From the NCBI GenBank assembly GCA_002886105.1, contig CP025776.1:868001-932000 (forward strand): a DNA stretch of 64,000 nucleotides, read 5' to 3'. This stretch comes from Enterobacter sp. EA-1. GTDB taxonomy: Bacteria; Pseudomonadota; Gammaproteobacteria; Enterobacterales; Enterobacteriaceae. Both the position numbers and the translations under genes were made by a program. Positions within the stretch are counted from its first letter, which is position 1. Every line of letters starts with the position of its first letter. The notes under the pieces are model-generated. The model searched no databases. It saw nothing but the letters and a program-made list of their open reading frames with translations, and was not told the origin of the DNA. Below, in pieces: positions 34,663-46,734 of this stretch.

Positions 34663-36211
34663 ATGAAACTATCTCTTGCGCAAAACTTTGGCTCCCGCTC
34701 ATCGTGGCGCTACTGTGCACACCGGCCGGAACGCTGCTCTACGGTTCCCTGACGGTCAAAGAAGACCAACTGACACTGCGGAAGAACGAGTTACTGCATG
34801 TTTCGCAACTGGCCCTCAGCATCGTGAAAACGCAGGCTGACATGGCCGATAAAGGATTGATTTCACAAGCGGAAGCGCAACAGCGCGCGACCCAGTTAAT
34901 TAAGGACCTGCGCTATGGTGAAACCGGCTATTTCACGATCCTGAATAATCAGGCGCAGGTCATTATGCACCCAATCAACGCCAAGCTGATTGGCAAAGGG
35001 CCGGATATTGCAGATGCCAACGGCGTCTATATTTTTCGGGATATGGTGTCGGTAACGCAGGGTAACCATGCTGGCTATACCGCTTACGTTTTTCCTCGCC
35101 CGGGTGAGACGAAGGCGCAACCGAAAATTGCTTACAACATTCCGTGGACGCCATGGGGCTGGATAATTACCACCGGGCTGTATGTTGATGATATCGATGA
35201 AGCATTTCTGGTGTCGCTCTACCAAAACCTGATTGAGTTTGTGGCGATCAGTCTTCTGCTCTCGATCCTCGTCTACCTGATTAACCGGGGAACACTGCGC
35301 GCTCTGGGGGCGAACCGCGCTATGCGGTCGATGTTGCAGCACGAATTGCCGCCGGGGATCTCTCACTGCCAGTGAATAAAAGAGCGGGCGACAGTTCAAG
35401 CCTGATCCACGAAATGGGCGTGATGCGTGAGCAACTGACCGCAGTGATTGAAGATATCCGCGAGGGTGCGGATATCATCAACACCAGCACCCATGACATT
35501 GTCGCCGGAAACCGGTGAAATTGCTTCGCATTCTGAACAGCAAGCCATGTCGCTGGAAAGAACCTCCTCCAGCATGGAAGAGATCACCGCGGCCGTAAAA
35601 CAAAATGCGGAAAACGCCGGGCAGGCGCGCCAGCTGGCGAGTGAAGCGGTGGATATTGCCTCGCGCGGCGGCGTGGTGATGCAAGGCATGAATGACACCA
35701 TGAACGGTATTTCTGAAAGCGCCGGAAAAATTGCCAGCATTATTGAGGTGGTCAACGGCATCGCGTTTCAGACCAATATCCCCGGCGCTGAATGCGGCAG
35801 TTGAAGCGGCAAGAGCCGGGGAGCAGGGGCGAGGGTTCGCTGTTGTCGCCGGTGAAGTGCGCAGTCTGTCATTACGCAGCTCTCAGGCGGCGCAGGAGAT
35901 AAAAGGCCCCGGTGGAAGAGTCCGTCGAGCGGGTCAATAACGGTTCATCACAGATCAAAATTGCCGGGAACAGTATCGACGAGATGATTGTCGCGGTGAA
36001 ACGTGTGTCGGATATCATGTCGGAAATCTCTGTTGCCACCGATGAACAGAGCAAAGGGATCAGCCATGTTAACGAAGCGATTGTACAAATTGATGCGGTG
36101 ACGCAGCAGAACACAGTGCTGGTGCAGCAGGCGGTATCGGCGGCAAGTGCGCTGGAAGAGCAAACCCGGCGTCTGACGGAGACCGTCGCCTTCTTTAATA
36201 CCGGCAGGTAA
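34663..36211 (+). CDS. Methyl-accepting chemotaxis protein with single Cache domain
   Basis: This transmembrane chemoreceptor signals to CheA through CheW. TM1 is [20 protein letters not shown], and the periplasmic sCache-type domain is [20 protein letters not shown] through [12 protein letters not shown] to [20 protein letters not shown]2 is [19 protein letters not shown] and the signalling hairpin follow, with tip [37 protein letters not shown]. Dcm errors at 35781 (CCCCGG in TNILALN) and 35908 (CCCCGG in KGLVEES) break the tip region; others lie near 34686, 35325 and 35510. There is no C-terminal NWETF, so it probably relies on other receptors for CheR docking. Confidence 0.9.
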
Positions 36212-36230
36212 TTCTCCCCTAAGCATTATC

Positions 36231-36258
36231 GCGGGCCTGTGACTATCCGAGGGCCCGC
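36231..36258. terminator. Hairpin between the chemoreceptor and the LysR gene
   Basis: GCGGGCC pairs with GGGCCCGC between two convergent genes. The loop contains a CCGAGGG string of the kind seen at corrupted Dcm sites. Confidence 0.55.
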
Positions 36259-36285
36259 TGATGTCATCTCCTGTTGCGAAGCGCC

Positions 36286-37211
<926 letters not shown>

Positions 37212-37435
37212 GCGCCAGTTACCTTTGATTAATAAGCATAGGTTATAAGCTCATTAAGTATTCATTAGCTATTCAACTTACACCCGTCGTGTAAAATTTT
37301 CAGCAACAGATAACCTCCGCGATGGTTCAACATCGCGTTCCATTTCTAAACCCGTTTTTGACGCTATTCCCGCGAATCGCGTACGGCCCCGGCTTGCCTG
37401 AATTTCGCCGGGTGAATATTCACAGGTGGATAACC

Positions 37436-38641
37436 ATGTCGACACTGAGCCACGAAACATCGCCACGCCACGAACGCGCTAACTGGAGCGGCGTATTTGC
37501 CATGACGTTGTGCGTCTTTGTGCTCATCGCCTCGGAATTTATGCCGGTCAGTCTGCTAACGCCGATTGCGATGGATCTGGGCGTAACGGAAGGCGTAGCA
37601 GGTCAGGGCATTGCCGTTTCAGGTGCACTGGCGGTGTTGACCAGCCTGTCTATTTCAGCAGTGGCCGGAAATCTGCGGCGTAACGTCTTACTTCCCGCAA
37701 TGACGGTGCTGATGGCCTTGTCGGGTGTGGTCATCGCAACCGCCCCCAGCTACCGGTATACATGGCGGGACGCGCCCTGATTGGCATCGCTATTGGCGGT
37801 TTCTGGTCGATGTCAGCCGCCACGGCGATTCGTCACAGTACCGCCGCCGCTGGTGCCTCGTGCGTTAGCCATTTTTAACGGCGGCAACGCGCTGGCTACC
37901 GTCGTGGCTGCTCCTCTGGGGAGTTACCTTGGCGACGCGATCGGCTGGCGAGGTGCTTTCTTCTGCACTGGTTCCGGTAGCGATGATTGCGTTTATCTGG
38001 CAATGCGCCAGCCTGCCAACGATGAAAGGGAACGACAATCCTCGCTCAGGCCGCACCGTTTTCCTCCTGCTTACCCGTCCCGTCGTTGCGGTTGGTCTGT
38101 CGGCGTGCGGCATGTTCTTTATGGGGCAGTTTGCGTTATTCACCTACGTCCGCCCGTTTCTGGAAACCGTAACGAAGGTCGATGCCACCACGCTATCTCT
38201 TATTCTGCTGATCATCGGCGTCGCGGGCTTGATCGGCTCGCTGGGCATTGGCGCATTTTTGAACGTCCGGTTTTATCGCACGCTGACCGTGATTCCTCTG
38301 CTGATGACCGTTATTGCCGGGGCATTGATGCTGTTTGGCCACCACGTCTGGCCAGTGGCGTCGCTCCCTCGGCGTGTTGGGGGATTAATGGCTACCGCCG
38401 CACCAACCGCATGGTGGGTTTGGCTTGCGCGCACGCTACCGGATGATGCTGAGGCGGGCGGGGGCTGATGGTGGCGGTGATCCAGTTTGCGATTGCGTTG
38501 GGCTCCACGCTGGGTGGTTTGGCATTCGATCACCGCGGTTGGCAAAGCACTTTTGTGCTGAGCGGCGGGCTGTTGATTACCGCCTCGGTGCTGACGGTTT
38601 GGGCCTCCCCACTACCACGCGCAACGAACGGTCTGAGCTAA
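37436..38641 (+). CDS. MFS exporter, DHA1 family (NepI-like)
   Basis: This 12-helix inner-membrane efflux protein starts MSTLSHETSPRHERANWSG. It shows VFVLIASEFMPVSLLTPIA, GVAGQGIAVSGALAVLTSL, GRALIGIAIGGFWSMSAATAIR and the second-half motif FLLLTRPVVAVGLSACGMFFMGQF. It resembles the purine-nucleoside exporter NepI throughout, but the substrate cannot be read from sequence. Frame breaks lie near 37754, 37828, 37960, 38365 and 38458. The divergent LysR gene is the likely regulator. Confidence 0.85.
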
Positions 38642-38804
38642 CCCCATGAAAATAAATTGTATTGATGCGTGCCTACGTACGCGACCGAAAGCGATCTGAT
38701 GCGTATCGATCGGAGCAATCACACCTGTGAGCACATGCTCAGGGGCATTGTGCCGTACCGCTTTGTTATGGATTCCCCCTCTCTGACTGCTAAAGGAGCA
38801 AGAT

Positions 38805-39835
38805 ATGAGAAAAATGACCGGCGCTGGGGCTGCTGTTAAGCTCATTGACCGCCGCTGCTGCCGATTTATCAAAAGGCGCAGACAACTTCTACAAAAGCAC
38901 GACTGTTACCCAGCAAAAGGTGACATTTAAAAACCAGTATCAAATGAATGTCGTCGGCAATCTGTTTGTTCCGAACGCGCTGAACCGGAATGCCAAACAC
39001 CCGGCGATTATCGTCGGTCATCCTATGGGGGCGGTCAAAGAGCAGAGTTCAAACCTGTACGCGCAAAAACTGGCGGAACAGGGTTTTGTCACGCTGGCGA
39101 TTGACCTCTCATTTTGGGGTGAAAGTGAAGGTAAACCCGGTCACATGGTTTCTCCGGAAATCTATGCGGATGACTTTAGCGCCGCGGTCGATTACCTGAG
39201 CACCCGGTGCGTATGTTGATGCGGAAAAGATTGGCGTGCTGGGTATTTGCGGTAGCGGCAGTTTTGTTATTAGTGCTGCGAAAATTGACCCGCGTATGAA
39301 AGCGATTGCGACGGTCAGCATGTACGATATGGGCGCGGCTTTCCGCAACGGTTTGAAGCATTCTCAGACACTGGCCCAGCGTGAAGCATTGATTAAATCG
39401 GCAGTCGAACAACGATTTGTCGAGTTCCGAGGGCGGCGAGAAAGCCTATATTCCTCGGCACCGTGAATAAGCTGGATGCATCTACGCCAGACATTCAACG
39501 TGAGTTTTTCGATTTCTATCGTACAACGCGTGGTGGTTATACCCCACAAGGCGAAAAAGAAGAACTGACGACAAAACCGTTGTTAAGCAGTGTCGGTAAA
39601 TTTATGAACTTCTATCCGTTCAATGATATTGAAACGATTTCACCTCGTCCGATGCTGTTTATTACCGGTGACCGGTGCGCATTCAAAAGAGTTTAGTGAA
39701 GACGCTTATAAACGCGCCGGACAGCCAAAAACGTTATACGTTGTGCCTCGGAGCGGGTCATGTCGACTTGTATGACCGTACCGACCTGATTCCTTTTCCC
39801 GTCTGGCGTCATTCTTTAAAGATAGCCTGAAGTAA
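38805..39835 (+). CDS. Secreted alpha/beta hydrolase
   Basis: The N-terminus is a signal peptide (MRKMTALGLLLSSLTAAAA after correcting an indel near 38822). A dienelactone-hydrolase-like fold follows: HPAIIVGHPMGAVKEQSS, YAQKLAEQGFVTLAIDLSFWGESEG, the nucleophile elbow LGICGSGSFV and the His region VPGAGHVDLYD. Dcm errors appear at 39425, 39453 (CCTCGG for CCTGG in IPGTVN) and 39747 (CCTCGG for CCTGG in VPGAGH). Further breaks lie near 39207 and 39673. It resembles YcjY-type hydrolases; the substrate is unknown. Confidence 0.82.
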
Positions 39836-39842
39836 TGCCGTT

Positions 39843-39868
39843 AAGCCGTGCGCGACTGCGTACGGCTT
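39843..39868. terminator. Terminator after the hydrolase gene
   Basis: The stem AAGCCGTGCGC-GACT-GCGTACGGCTT is followed by ATTAC just after the stop codon. Confidence 0.75.
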
Positions 39869-40404
39869 ATTACATTCATTCGGGTATTCCATATCTCTCC
39901 CTCCCACATTTTCCTGCGTTTGCTATGACATCTCCATCTGGCACGGAACGGTGACTGAACCGTTTACTGTGCGAATTCAAATGATTGCAAATACTTCCGT
40001 AGCTTATATACACTCAGTTTATTGAATTTTAAAATAATATGTCTAATGGCATATATATACATGGCTGTAATTTTCCGGAAGTTGTTCTTCCTTCCTTTCC
40101 GGAAAGTCTGAAGTTTTATTTCCGAAAATGATGTAACTCTTCTTATCTTGTTGCTAATAACTTATCTGATCTCTTAGTTAATAAAAGATATGTTAAATGC
40201 AAGCGGTGATTTTACTTTGGGTTGTTAAAATTCAGAAAAAATTGAGCATATTAATGCGATCGATCTCGCAATTGCAGTTCTTAGATCCTATAAGGCTATT
40301 ACTTGAGGTTTTTATCTATTGGAACGTACCAATTTATGGTGCAAGATAAAAACCAAGCCAAAGACAGTCATGCAATAAACAATGATTAAGTAAGGGATGC
40401 AGTA
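39869..40404 (+). promoter_or_regulatory. AT-rich control region of the mgtC-kdgM-ugp-like operon
   Basis: No gene is visible in this 536-bp stretch. TTTCCGGAA occurs twice about 25 bp apart (near 40072 and 40098). A nested inverted repeat lies at 40307-40354: outer arms GGTTTTTATCT and AGATAAAAACC around ATTGGAACGTACCAAT (40318-40333). The inner palindrome has the central ACGT and symmetric shape of LacI-family operators, so it may be the site of the LacI-type regulator at 46.7-48.9 kb; an mRNA hairpin is the alternative. GGGATGCAGTA precedes the ATG of the first gene. Confidence 0.5.
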
Positions 40405-41109
40405 ATGGAACGTATTCTTAGTGCATTAACTCAAATTCCGATGGATGCTTCAGAAGGTATTTTAAAACTGAGTCTGTCCTTTATTCTTGGGGGGTGATTG
40501 GCTTTGAAAGAAGTTCAAAGAGTAAACCGATAGGGTTTAAAACATGCGTGATCATAGCAATAACAAGCTGTCTTCTCACGATTATATCGGTTACCTCATC
40601 TGAATATTATGCGCATGTTGAAACCAGTATCAGAACAGACCCTATGCGGCTTGCCGCCCAGATTATCAGTGGCATTGGTTTTCTTGGCGCAGGTGTGATT
40701 CTACACCAGAAAGAACGGTTTATTACCGGCCTGACAACGGCGGCAATTTTGTGGGCTTCCGCCGCAGTAGGCATCGCCTGTGGCGCCGGGTTCTTCCTGC
40801 TCGCGGGTTTGATCGTGCTACTGATCATGCTAACGATAAAAAATCAGCCCGCAACTGGGCAGGTTAAGACATAAAAAATACCGAAGAGTCACAATACGAA
40901 TTTTTAGCAACACACTGGCGGAATTAGATTCACTAAATCAATACATCAGGGAAAACACTTATCTTATTGATTATTACAAACTGAGTAATGGAGGGGGAAA
41001 GAAACGGTGCGAACTTTTAGTGAAAGCTATGCTGGATGCTAATAGTTCGCCCGAGAAATTTTATCAAAAGTTAGAAGATATTGCTGGAAGTGATAGCCAA
41101 CAAAAATAG
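40405..41109 (+). CDS. MgtC/SapB family membrane protein
   Basis: Four or five helices are visible, with family landmarks LKLSLSFILGGVIGFERSSKSKPIGFKT, DPMRLAAQIISGIGFLGAGVILH and ITGLTTAAILWASAAVGIACGAGFFLLA. The frame stops after IKNQPATGQVKT, but another frame continues at once with NTLAELDSLNQYIRENTYLI to EDIAGSDSQQK (stop 41107). The full protein would then have about 234 residues and a small C-terminal cytoplasmic domain, as in MgtC. MgtC-type proteins affect phosphate and ATP balance in other enterobacteria. It ends only 53 bp before the porin gene. Confidence 0.78.
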
Positions 41110-41162
41110 AAGTGACAGAGAGTTAAAAGGATTTCAGCGTACATACCCTCGGGAGATAGAAA

Positions 41163-41849
41163 ATGAAAGTTAAATTACTTGCAACAACATGTCTTTTACT
41201 TGCCTCTGGATTCGCTAACGCCGTGAGCTTAGATTATCGTCATGAGTTTGCCGATGATGAAAAGGTAAATAAAGACCGATTCTTGATTACTCACCGATTT
41301 GCGAATGGTTTCGGTTTTGGGCTTGAAGCGATGTGGAGAAATGGTGGTGGCCACAAAGCGAAGATGTATAACGATATTGTTGGCAATGGTACTGAGGTCA
41401 CCTTAAGTTATCAATATGCGCTTACCCCGGAGTGGAGTATTCAGCCAAACTTTGTGGTACAAAGCGGAACCACCCATACTGGTTATAAACCCTCGGGTTA
41501 TATACCAGTTATAAAATCACCGATAATTTAACAGCTTCCGCCCGTTACCGTTGGGAATATATTCGTGATGCCAATCCTGCGGCCAAAGATGACAAGGTAA
41601 ACCGTGCGGATCTCTGGCTTGCATATAAAATTGATAATATTGTGCTGGAATATAACTATTTTTATATTCACAGCTCCAGCAAAAATCGCTATGACTACAA
41701 AAAAAGGCGACTACGAGCATAGCATTAAAGCACAATATAATATCAATAAAGAGTGGGGGCCTTATATTGCGGTGCTGAATAAATCTGTCAGACCAACATC
41801 AGATGAGCGGCAGACCGGATTCAGATTCGGCGTGCAGTACCGTTTCTGA
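41163..41849 (+). CDS. KdgM-family oligosaccharide-type outer-membrane porin
   Basis: A signal peptide (MKVKLLATTCLLLASGFANA) is followed by a 12-strand barrel typical of KdgM/NanC porins: VSLDYRHEFADDEKVNKDRFLI, GFGFGLEAMWR, LSYQYALTPEWSIQPNFV, RYRWEYIRD and the C-terminal strand TGFRFGVQYRF ending in Phe. These monomeric porins pass acidic oligosaccharides. A Dcm error at 41494 (CCCTCGGG for CCTGGG in YKPGLYTSYK) and an extra A near 41698 break the frame. It heads an importer operon, so it probably admits that importer's substrate. Confidence 0.88.
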
Positions 41850-41898
41850 AATGCGTTTACGTAGCTGATGAACTTTCGAGAGAAATGGTTATGAAAAA

Positions 41899-43201
41899 AT
41901 GAAGATTTCACTATTAACAGCACTGACTGCCACGGCTATTTTCAGCGGCACAGCAGCAGCGGAATCGTTCACCTTTTGGCATGGCGCAACGGGAAAATTG
42001 GGTGATGCGCTACAGCTGATGTGTGATGAATATAATAGTTCCCAGAAGGTGAATACCATCACTTGCGTTGGGCAGGGTGGCAATGAAATTCTGATGCAGA
42101 AAGCGATTGCTTCTTTCAGAACCAAAACCAACCCTGAATTGATCCTCGGATATGACGCCGGGACGCTGGATTTAATGCTTTCCGGTGCGATCATCCCCGT
42201 TGAAGATCTCAAGGGAGCGCCAGCCGCTGATACTGCGTATATCCGCAGTATTAAAACCTTTATGAGGGGCGAAATGGCAAACTGTTCGGTCAGCCTTTCA
42301 ATGCTTCGACGCTGTTGCTGTTTGCGAATGCTGAACAACTGAAGGCTGCCGGCATTCAGACGCCTCCGCAGACGTGGGAGGAGTTCCAGCAGGCAACGCA
42401 AAATTGAAAGACGCGGGCCACCAATGTCCCTTTGTGACAGATGGGCATCCATGGCGCTTCCTTGAAGAGTTCTCCGCCGTGGCGGGAGAGCCGGTTGCCT
42501 CCGAGGGGAATGGATACGATTCGCTCAATACCCGCTATGTCTTCAACAAAACGTCGCACCCGCGAATGATGAAGGACACGGTTAACTGGCGGAAGAATGG
42601 TCTGGTCAAACTCAATGCTGACACTCGGGCAGGTAATTACACTGCCGCTTTCAGCTCCGGCGAATGCGCCATGATGTTGAACTCGTCTGCGGCGTATGGG
42701 CAGGTGAACCTTGCCCTGAAAGATAAGACGGCAGTGAACGTCAGTATGATGCCGATCTATAAAGACACTCAACGGCATAATACGACGGTTATGGCGGCGC
42801 CTTGTGGGTAATGAAAGGACATTCACAAGAAAAATATGCGGCTGTTGCCGATTTCCTCAACTATGTCATCAAACCGGAGATCCAATATAAATATGTAAAA
42901 CGTACCGGCTATTTGCCTGTTACCCGAGGATGGATATGATTACATCATGAAATCCGGTGATGCAGACACGGCAGAATTTGCCACGGTGAAGGTGAGCATT
43001 GATTCTCTGAATCAGCCCTCAAATAAAGATACCCGCGGTATTCGTCTGGGCTTTTATACACAATTCCGCATGGACTGAAGAAATGCAGAAAGTCTATACC
43101 GGGTCGCAAACCGTAGAACAAGCATTGGAAAATGCGAAGAAAAAGGAGACAACTTACTGGCGCGGTTTGCTCAGACTTATAAAACGCAGGAATTACCATG
43201 A
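41899..43201 (+). CDS. UgpB-like periplasmic solute-binding protein
   Basis: The signal peptide MKISLLTALTATAIFSGTAAA leads into ESFTFWHGATGKLGDALQLMCDEYNSSQKVNTITCVGQGG, the N-terminal strand-helix of family-1 binding proteins. FNASTLLLFANAEQLKAAGIQTPPQTWEEFQQA and AAFSSGECAMMLNSSAAYGQV match UgpB, which binds sn-glycerol-3-phosphate and its diesters. The end is RFAQTYKTQELP at 43199. Breaks lie near 42265, 42403, 42800, 42925, 43060 and 43140. The substrate is inferred from the family and operon only. Confidence 0.85.
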
Positions 43202-43216
43202 GTTAAGGGGTAGAAA

Positions 43217-44099
43217 ATGGTAAATGTTTATCGGAATAAATGGCTCCCATATGCCTTTATTTTGCCGCAACTTATTTTAATTACTTTGTTTTTTACTGGC
43301 CGGTTGTCCGGTGGCCTTCTTTTGGTCTGTTTTCCTGGAGCCCCCTTTTGGGGGCGACGCGGAATTTGTTGGTGCGGCAAACTTTGCGCGAATCCCCGGC
43401 TGAAGATGAATTTTACAGTTCATTAAGAATTTCAGTCGTGTTTATGTTAACGGCATCTACTTTCGCCATTTTGGTGCCGTTAATACTGGCCGTACGTCGA
43501 TCGAATTTGAGGTTGTCGCGTCCGGCAAAAAATATTCTGATCTGGCCGAAAGCGGTGGCGGGTGCATCCATTGGGATGTCTTTCAGTTTAATACTGAATC
43601 CACACGTGGGTTTATTATCACCCATTAATGCCATATTTCCTGGTTTCTGGAACCCCCGGCTTTGAATGGCGTAGATGCCAATATAATGCTGAATATTGCG
43701 TATGTCTGGAGGAGTATTCCATTCAACTTCATCATTTTACTGGCGGGATTACAGGCGATACCTCACCCTGTAATTCAGGCTGCCGCAATGGATGGTGCAA
43801 GTCCATGGAGGCGAATTTTTGATATACAGATTCCTTTATTAACGCCGCAATTATTTTTGTGCATGATCCTTGAACTTACGGCCAGTTTCTCTTCAGCATT
43901 TGCGCTGGTGGATTCTATGACCCGGGGGCGGACTGGCGGGGCAACAAACCTGTTTGTCTACAAAATTTATGTAGATGCGTTTAAATCTTATGATCTTTCG
44001 GGAGCATCAGCGCAAACGGTATTACTGATGGGTATCCTTATGGCTATTACCTGTTTGCAGTTCTTCGTTCTTGAAAGAAAAGTGAAATACAACAGGTGA
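43217..44099 (+). CDS. ABC importer permease, UgpA/MalF type
   Basis: Six hydrophobic segments are visible, starting WLPYAFILPQLILITLFFYWPVV. The cytoplasmic EAA loop is AAAMDGASPWRRIFDIQIPLLTPQLFL, which contacts the ATPase. After the start come FLEPPFGGDAEFVGAANF and FYSSLRISVVFMLTASTFAILVPLILAV, typical of UgpA. Frame breaks lie near 43310, 43390, 43490 and 43650. It is 15 bp after the binding-protein gene and 5 bp before the second permease. Confidence 0.87.
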
Positions 44100-44104
44100 C
44101 TAAA

Positions 44105-44931
44105 ATGATTGAAAAATCAAGATCGCTGAACTTTGCAATGAACCCTCGGTTTTAATGTGGTCTCCTGTTTATTCTGGTGCCGCTCTATTTTGTGATCACC
44201 ACGGCTTCACACTCTTTCGAGTTTTTTGCAGAATGGTATTCCATTGCTACCGGGTATGCATTTTTTGACAATATCGGTTATGTATTGACAGAGACCCAGA
44301 TACCCAAACAAATACTGAACAGCCTGATATTGGCGCTTTTAGTCGCACTGGGGAAATGCTTCTTTGCCTATATTACGGCATTTGGCCTCGTTTTCTTCAG
44401 AGTGAAATACAGCGGCGTGGTGTTTGGTTTTATCCCTGGTGACGGTCATGTTACCGATTGACGTGCGCGTGGTGACAACCTACCGAGTGTTGTCGGATAT
44501 GAACCTTCTCAATACTTATATCGGTCTCGCGTTTCCGCTGATTGCACGGGACCGGAACATTTATGTTCCGACAGTTTTTTAAAACAATACCGTCATCCCT
44601 TCCTGAAGCAGCAAGAATGGATGGCGCTGGCCCGTTCCGTTTCGCAGTGGATATTCTTTTGCCATTATCGAAATCAACATTCGCCGCACTGTTTATTCTT
44701 ATGTTCCTCGGCGGATGGAATGCGTACCTCTGGCCGCTGGTTGCCAGTTCCACACCTGCAATGCATACCGCGGTGGTTGGGATGGCAAGACTCCAGCCAG
44801 GGATCGGATGGGAAATTGCTAACTTCCCGGTCATCATGAGCGCGGTATTAATGATCTCTATCGTCCCGATGCTGATTATTGCGTTGCTGCAGAAACACGT
44901 ATCTAAAGGCTTAAGTCTGTCCGAAAAATAG
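44105..44931 (+). CDS. ABC importer permease, UgpE/MalG type
   Basis: Second membrane subunit of the importer. It starts MIEKSRSLNFAMN and includes LVPLYFVITTASHS, IPKQILNSLILALLVALGKCFFAYITAFGL and the EAA loop SLPEAARMDGAGPFRFAVDILLPLSKSTFAA. The end is IALLQKHVSKGLSLSEK, closely resembling the KGLVxGAVKG-type end of these permeases. A Dcm error at 44144 (CCCTCGG for CCTGG) and breaks near 44160, 44433 and 44550 interrupt it. Confidence 0.87.
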
Positions 44932-44939
44932 GAGTGGTT

Positions 44940-45990
44940 ATGGACTTAATTAACATCGAAAATGTGACTAAGGTTTATAATAAAACTAAAACAGTCATTA
45001 ATGATCTGAGCTTTTCTATTAATAAGGGCGAGTTTATTGTCGTCCCTCGGGACCTTCTGGTTGTGGTAAATCGACGCTGCTGCGGATGATTGCGGGTCTG
45101 GAAGAGACCACCGCCGGCGCAATAAAAATTGATGGTGTTGAGGTTCAGGAAAAGAACCGAAGGAGCGTGGTTGCGCTATGGTTTTCCAGAACTATGCGCT
45201 TTATCCACATATGACCGTTGAACAGAACATTGGCTATAGCCTTAAGCTGATGAAGCTGGATAAGCAAGACATCAAAGAAAAAGTCACCACCGTTGCTAAA
45301 TCGATGGGATTAGGCGATCTCACTGACCGTTTGCCGCATCAATTGTCCGGTGGGCAACGCCAACGTGTAGCAATTGGTCGCGCAATTGTGCGCGAACCGA
45401 AAGTCCTGCTTTTGATGAGCCATTATCAAACTGGATGCGCGGTTACGTAATGATATGCGTATTGAACTGATGGAACTGCACAAGCGAATTGGATCGACAT
45501 CTATTTTTGTTACCCACGATCAGGTTGAAGCCATGACGCTTGCTGACCGTATTCTCATTCTGAGTAATGGCAATATTGCGCAGTTTGGTACACCGGCTGA
45601 AATTTATTCGAAGCCAAATGATATCTTTGTGGCTACGTTTATTGGCTCGCCAGCAATGAATATTATCCCTCTGAAGCGTACCGGTAGAGGGTATTCCATC
45701 AATGGTCATGTCGTGACCTGTGGGAATGAAGATCGTTTGCCTGCGCAGGTATCATTGGGTATTCGTCCTGAAGATGTCATTATTTCTCATTCTGAAAAGG
45801 CATTTCATTTACTACTGACTACCGTGAAGAGCTGGGTTCACATACCGTTTTGCATGGCAAACTTGATGGCGGCGTGCCATTTAAAGTGATCACCCCATTC
45901 GGTATGAAAATTTGTGATGATGTTATTCATGTGCAAATCCCTGATGAAAAAATGCCACTTCTTCGATAGTGAAACAGGAAAAGAGTTTAA
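44940..45990 (+). CDS. ABC importer ATPase, UgpC/MalK type
   Basis: This is the nucleotide-binding subunit with a C-terminal regulatory TOBE domain. Walker A should read [14 protein letters not shown]; at 45044 CCCTCGGG replaces CCTGGG and breaks it (Dcm error). The Q-loop is [15 protein letters not shown], the signature [36 protein letters not shown] and the H-loop [17 protein letters not shown]. The TOBE part contains [11 protein letters not shown]. Breaks lie near 45170, 45413, 45830, 45950 and 45980. It starts 8 bp after the UgpE-like gene. Confidence 0.9.
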
Positions 45991-46009
45991 TTTGGCCGGG
46001 GAATATTTT

Positions 46010-46603
46010 ATGAGTAACGTTTTACCGAACGGTGTGAATGTTAAATTTGATTAAAACGGTAATGCATTACCTTTCGAAGGCAGTACCGTTATTGGTTATT
46101 TTAATTATGAGGCTTTTTTACCGGGCATTAGGTCAACTGACGACGGCGATCTCTGCTGACAAGAGTCTGATGTCAAAATTGATCCTTTACCGGCAAGCAG
46201 TTATCACGTCACTGTTTTTGATTGTGTCTGCCAGAAAGCCGGTGGTGGCTGGTATTGGCCTTCTGGCGTGCCCCGTGAGACCCCTCTTGATGAATGCATG
46301 GAGATATTAAAAGAGCGGTTTTCTAATATTGCGTTAAATGAATTACCGGATATAAACCTCAAGATTACCGGGCATAAGCCATTTATCAATACGCTGGCTG
46401 TAACGTTTAGCCCAAACAGTGGGGTTGATGTCGATAATTTGAAATGCCTGCGGGATTCGTTATCTATCCTTTCGGGCATTCGCCGCAGCAACCATGAAAC
46501 CTATGAGTTTCATCTTACAATTGGTTATTTCATTGATCAGGTTGATTTTTCTGATATGAGTCATCTGGAAAAGTTACTCAGTGATTTCTTTCCAAAGGAT
46601 TGA
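46010..46603 (+). CDS. DUF1868-type 2H phosphoesterase
   Basis: The reconstructed protein (about 198 residues) starts MSNVLPNGVNVKFD and shows two HxT motifs, YHVTVF near residue 76 and FHLTIGYF near residue 167, the catalytic pairs of the 2H (LigT/CPDase) superfamily. Between them are PRETPLDECMEILKERFSN, ITGHKPFINTLAVTFSPN and LRDSLSILSGIRR, as I remember the DUF1868 family. Related enzymes open 2',3'-cyclic or other cyclic phosphates. It is cytoplasmic and is the last gene of the importer operon, 19 bp after the ATPase gene. Breaks lie near 46052, 46130, 46160 and 46240. Confidence 0.75.
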
Positions 46604-46706
46604 TGGCTTAAATGACCATGTGACACTGAATAAAATTTCATTTGTTCCTTTAAAGATATGCTCAGTTACCCTGAACTATGCATAAAATAAAAATGTCATA
46701 AAATTG

Positions 46707-46734
46707 AGGTTACGCCGCAATGGCGTAACCTTTT
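46707..46734. terminator. Shared terminator of the importer operon and the facing regulator gene
   Basis: AGGTTACGCC-GCAAT-GGCGTAACC with TTTT forms a strong stem. It overlaps the stop codon of the minus-strand regulator gene and so serves both convergent units. Confidence 0.85.
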
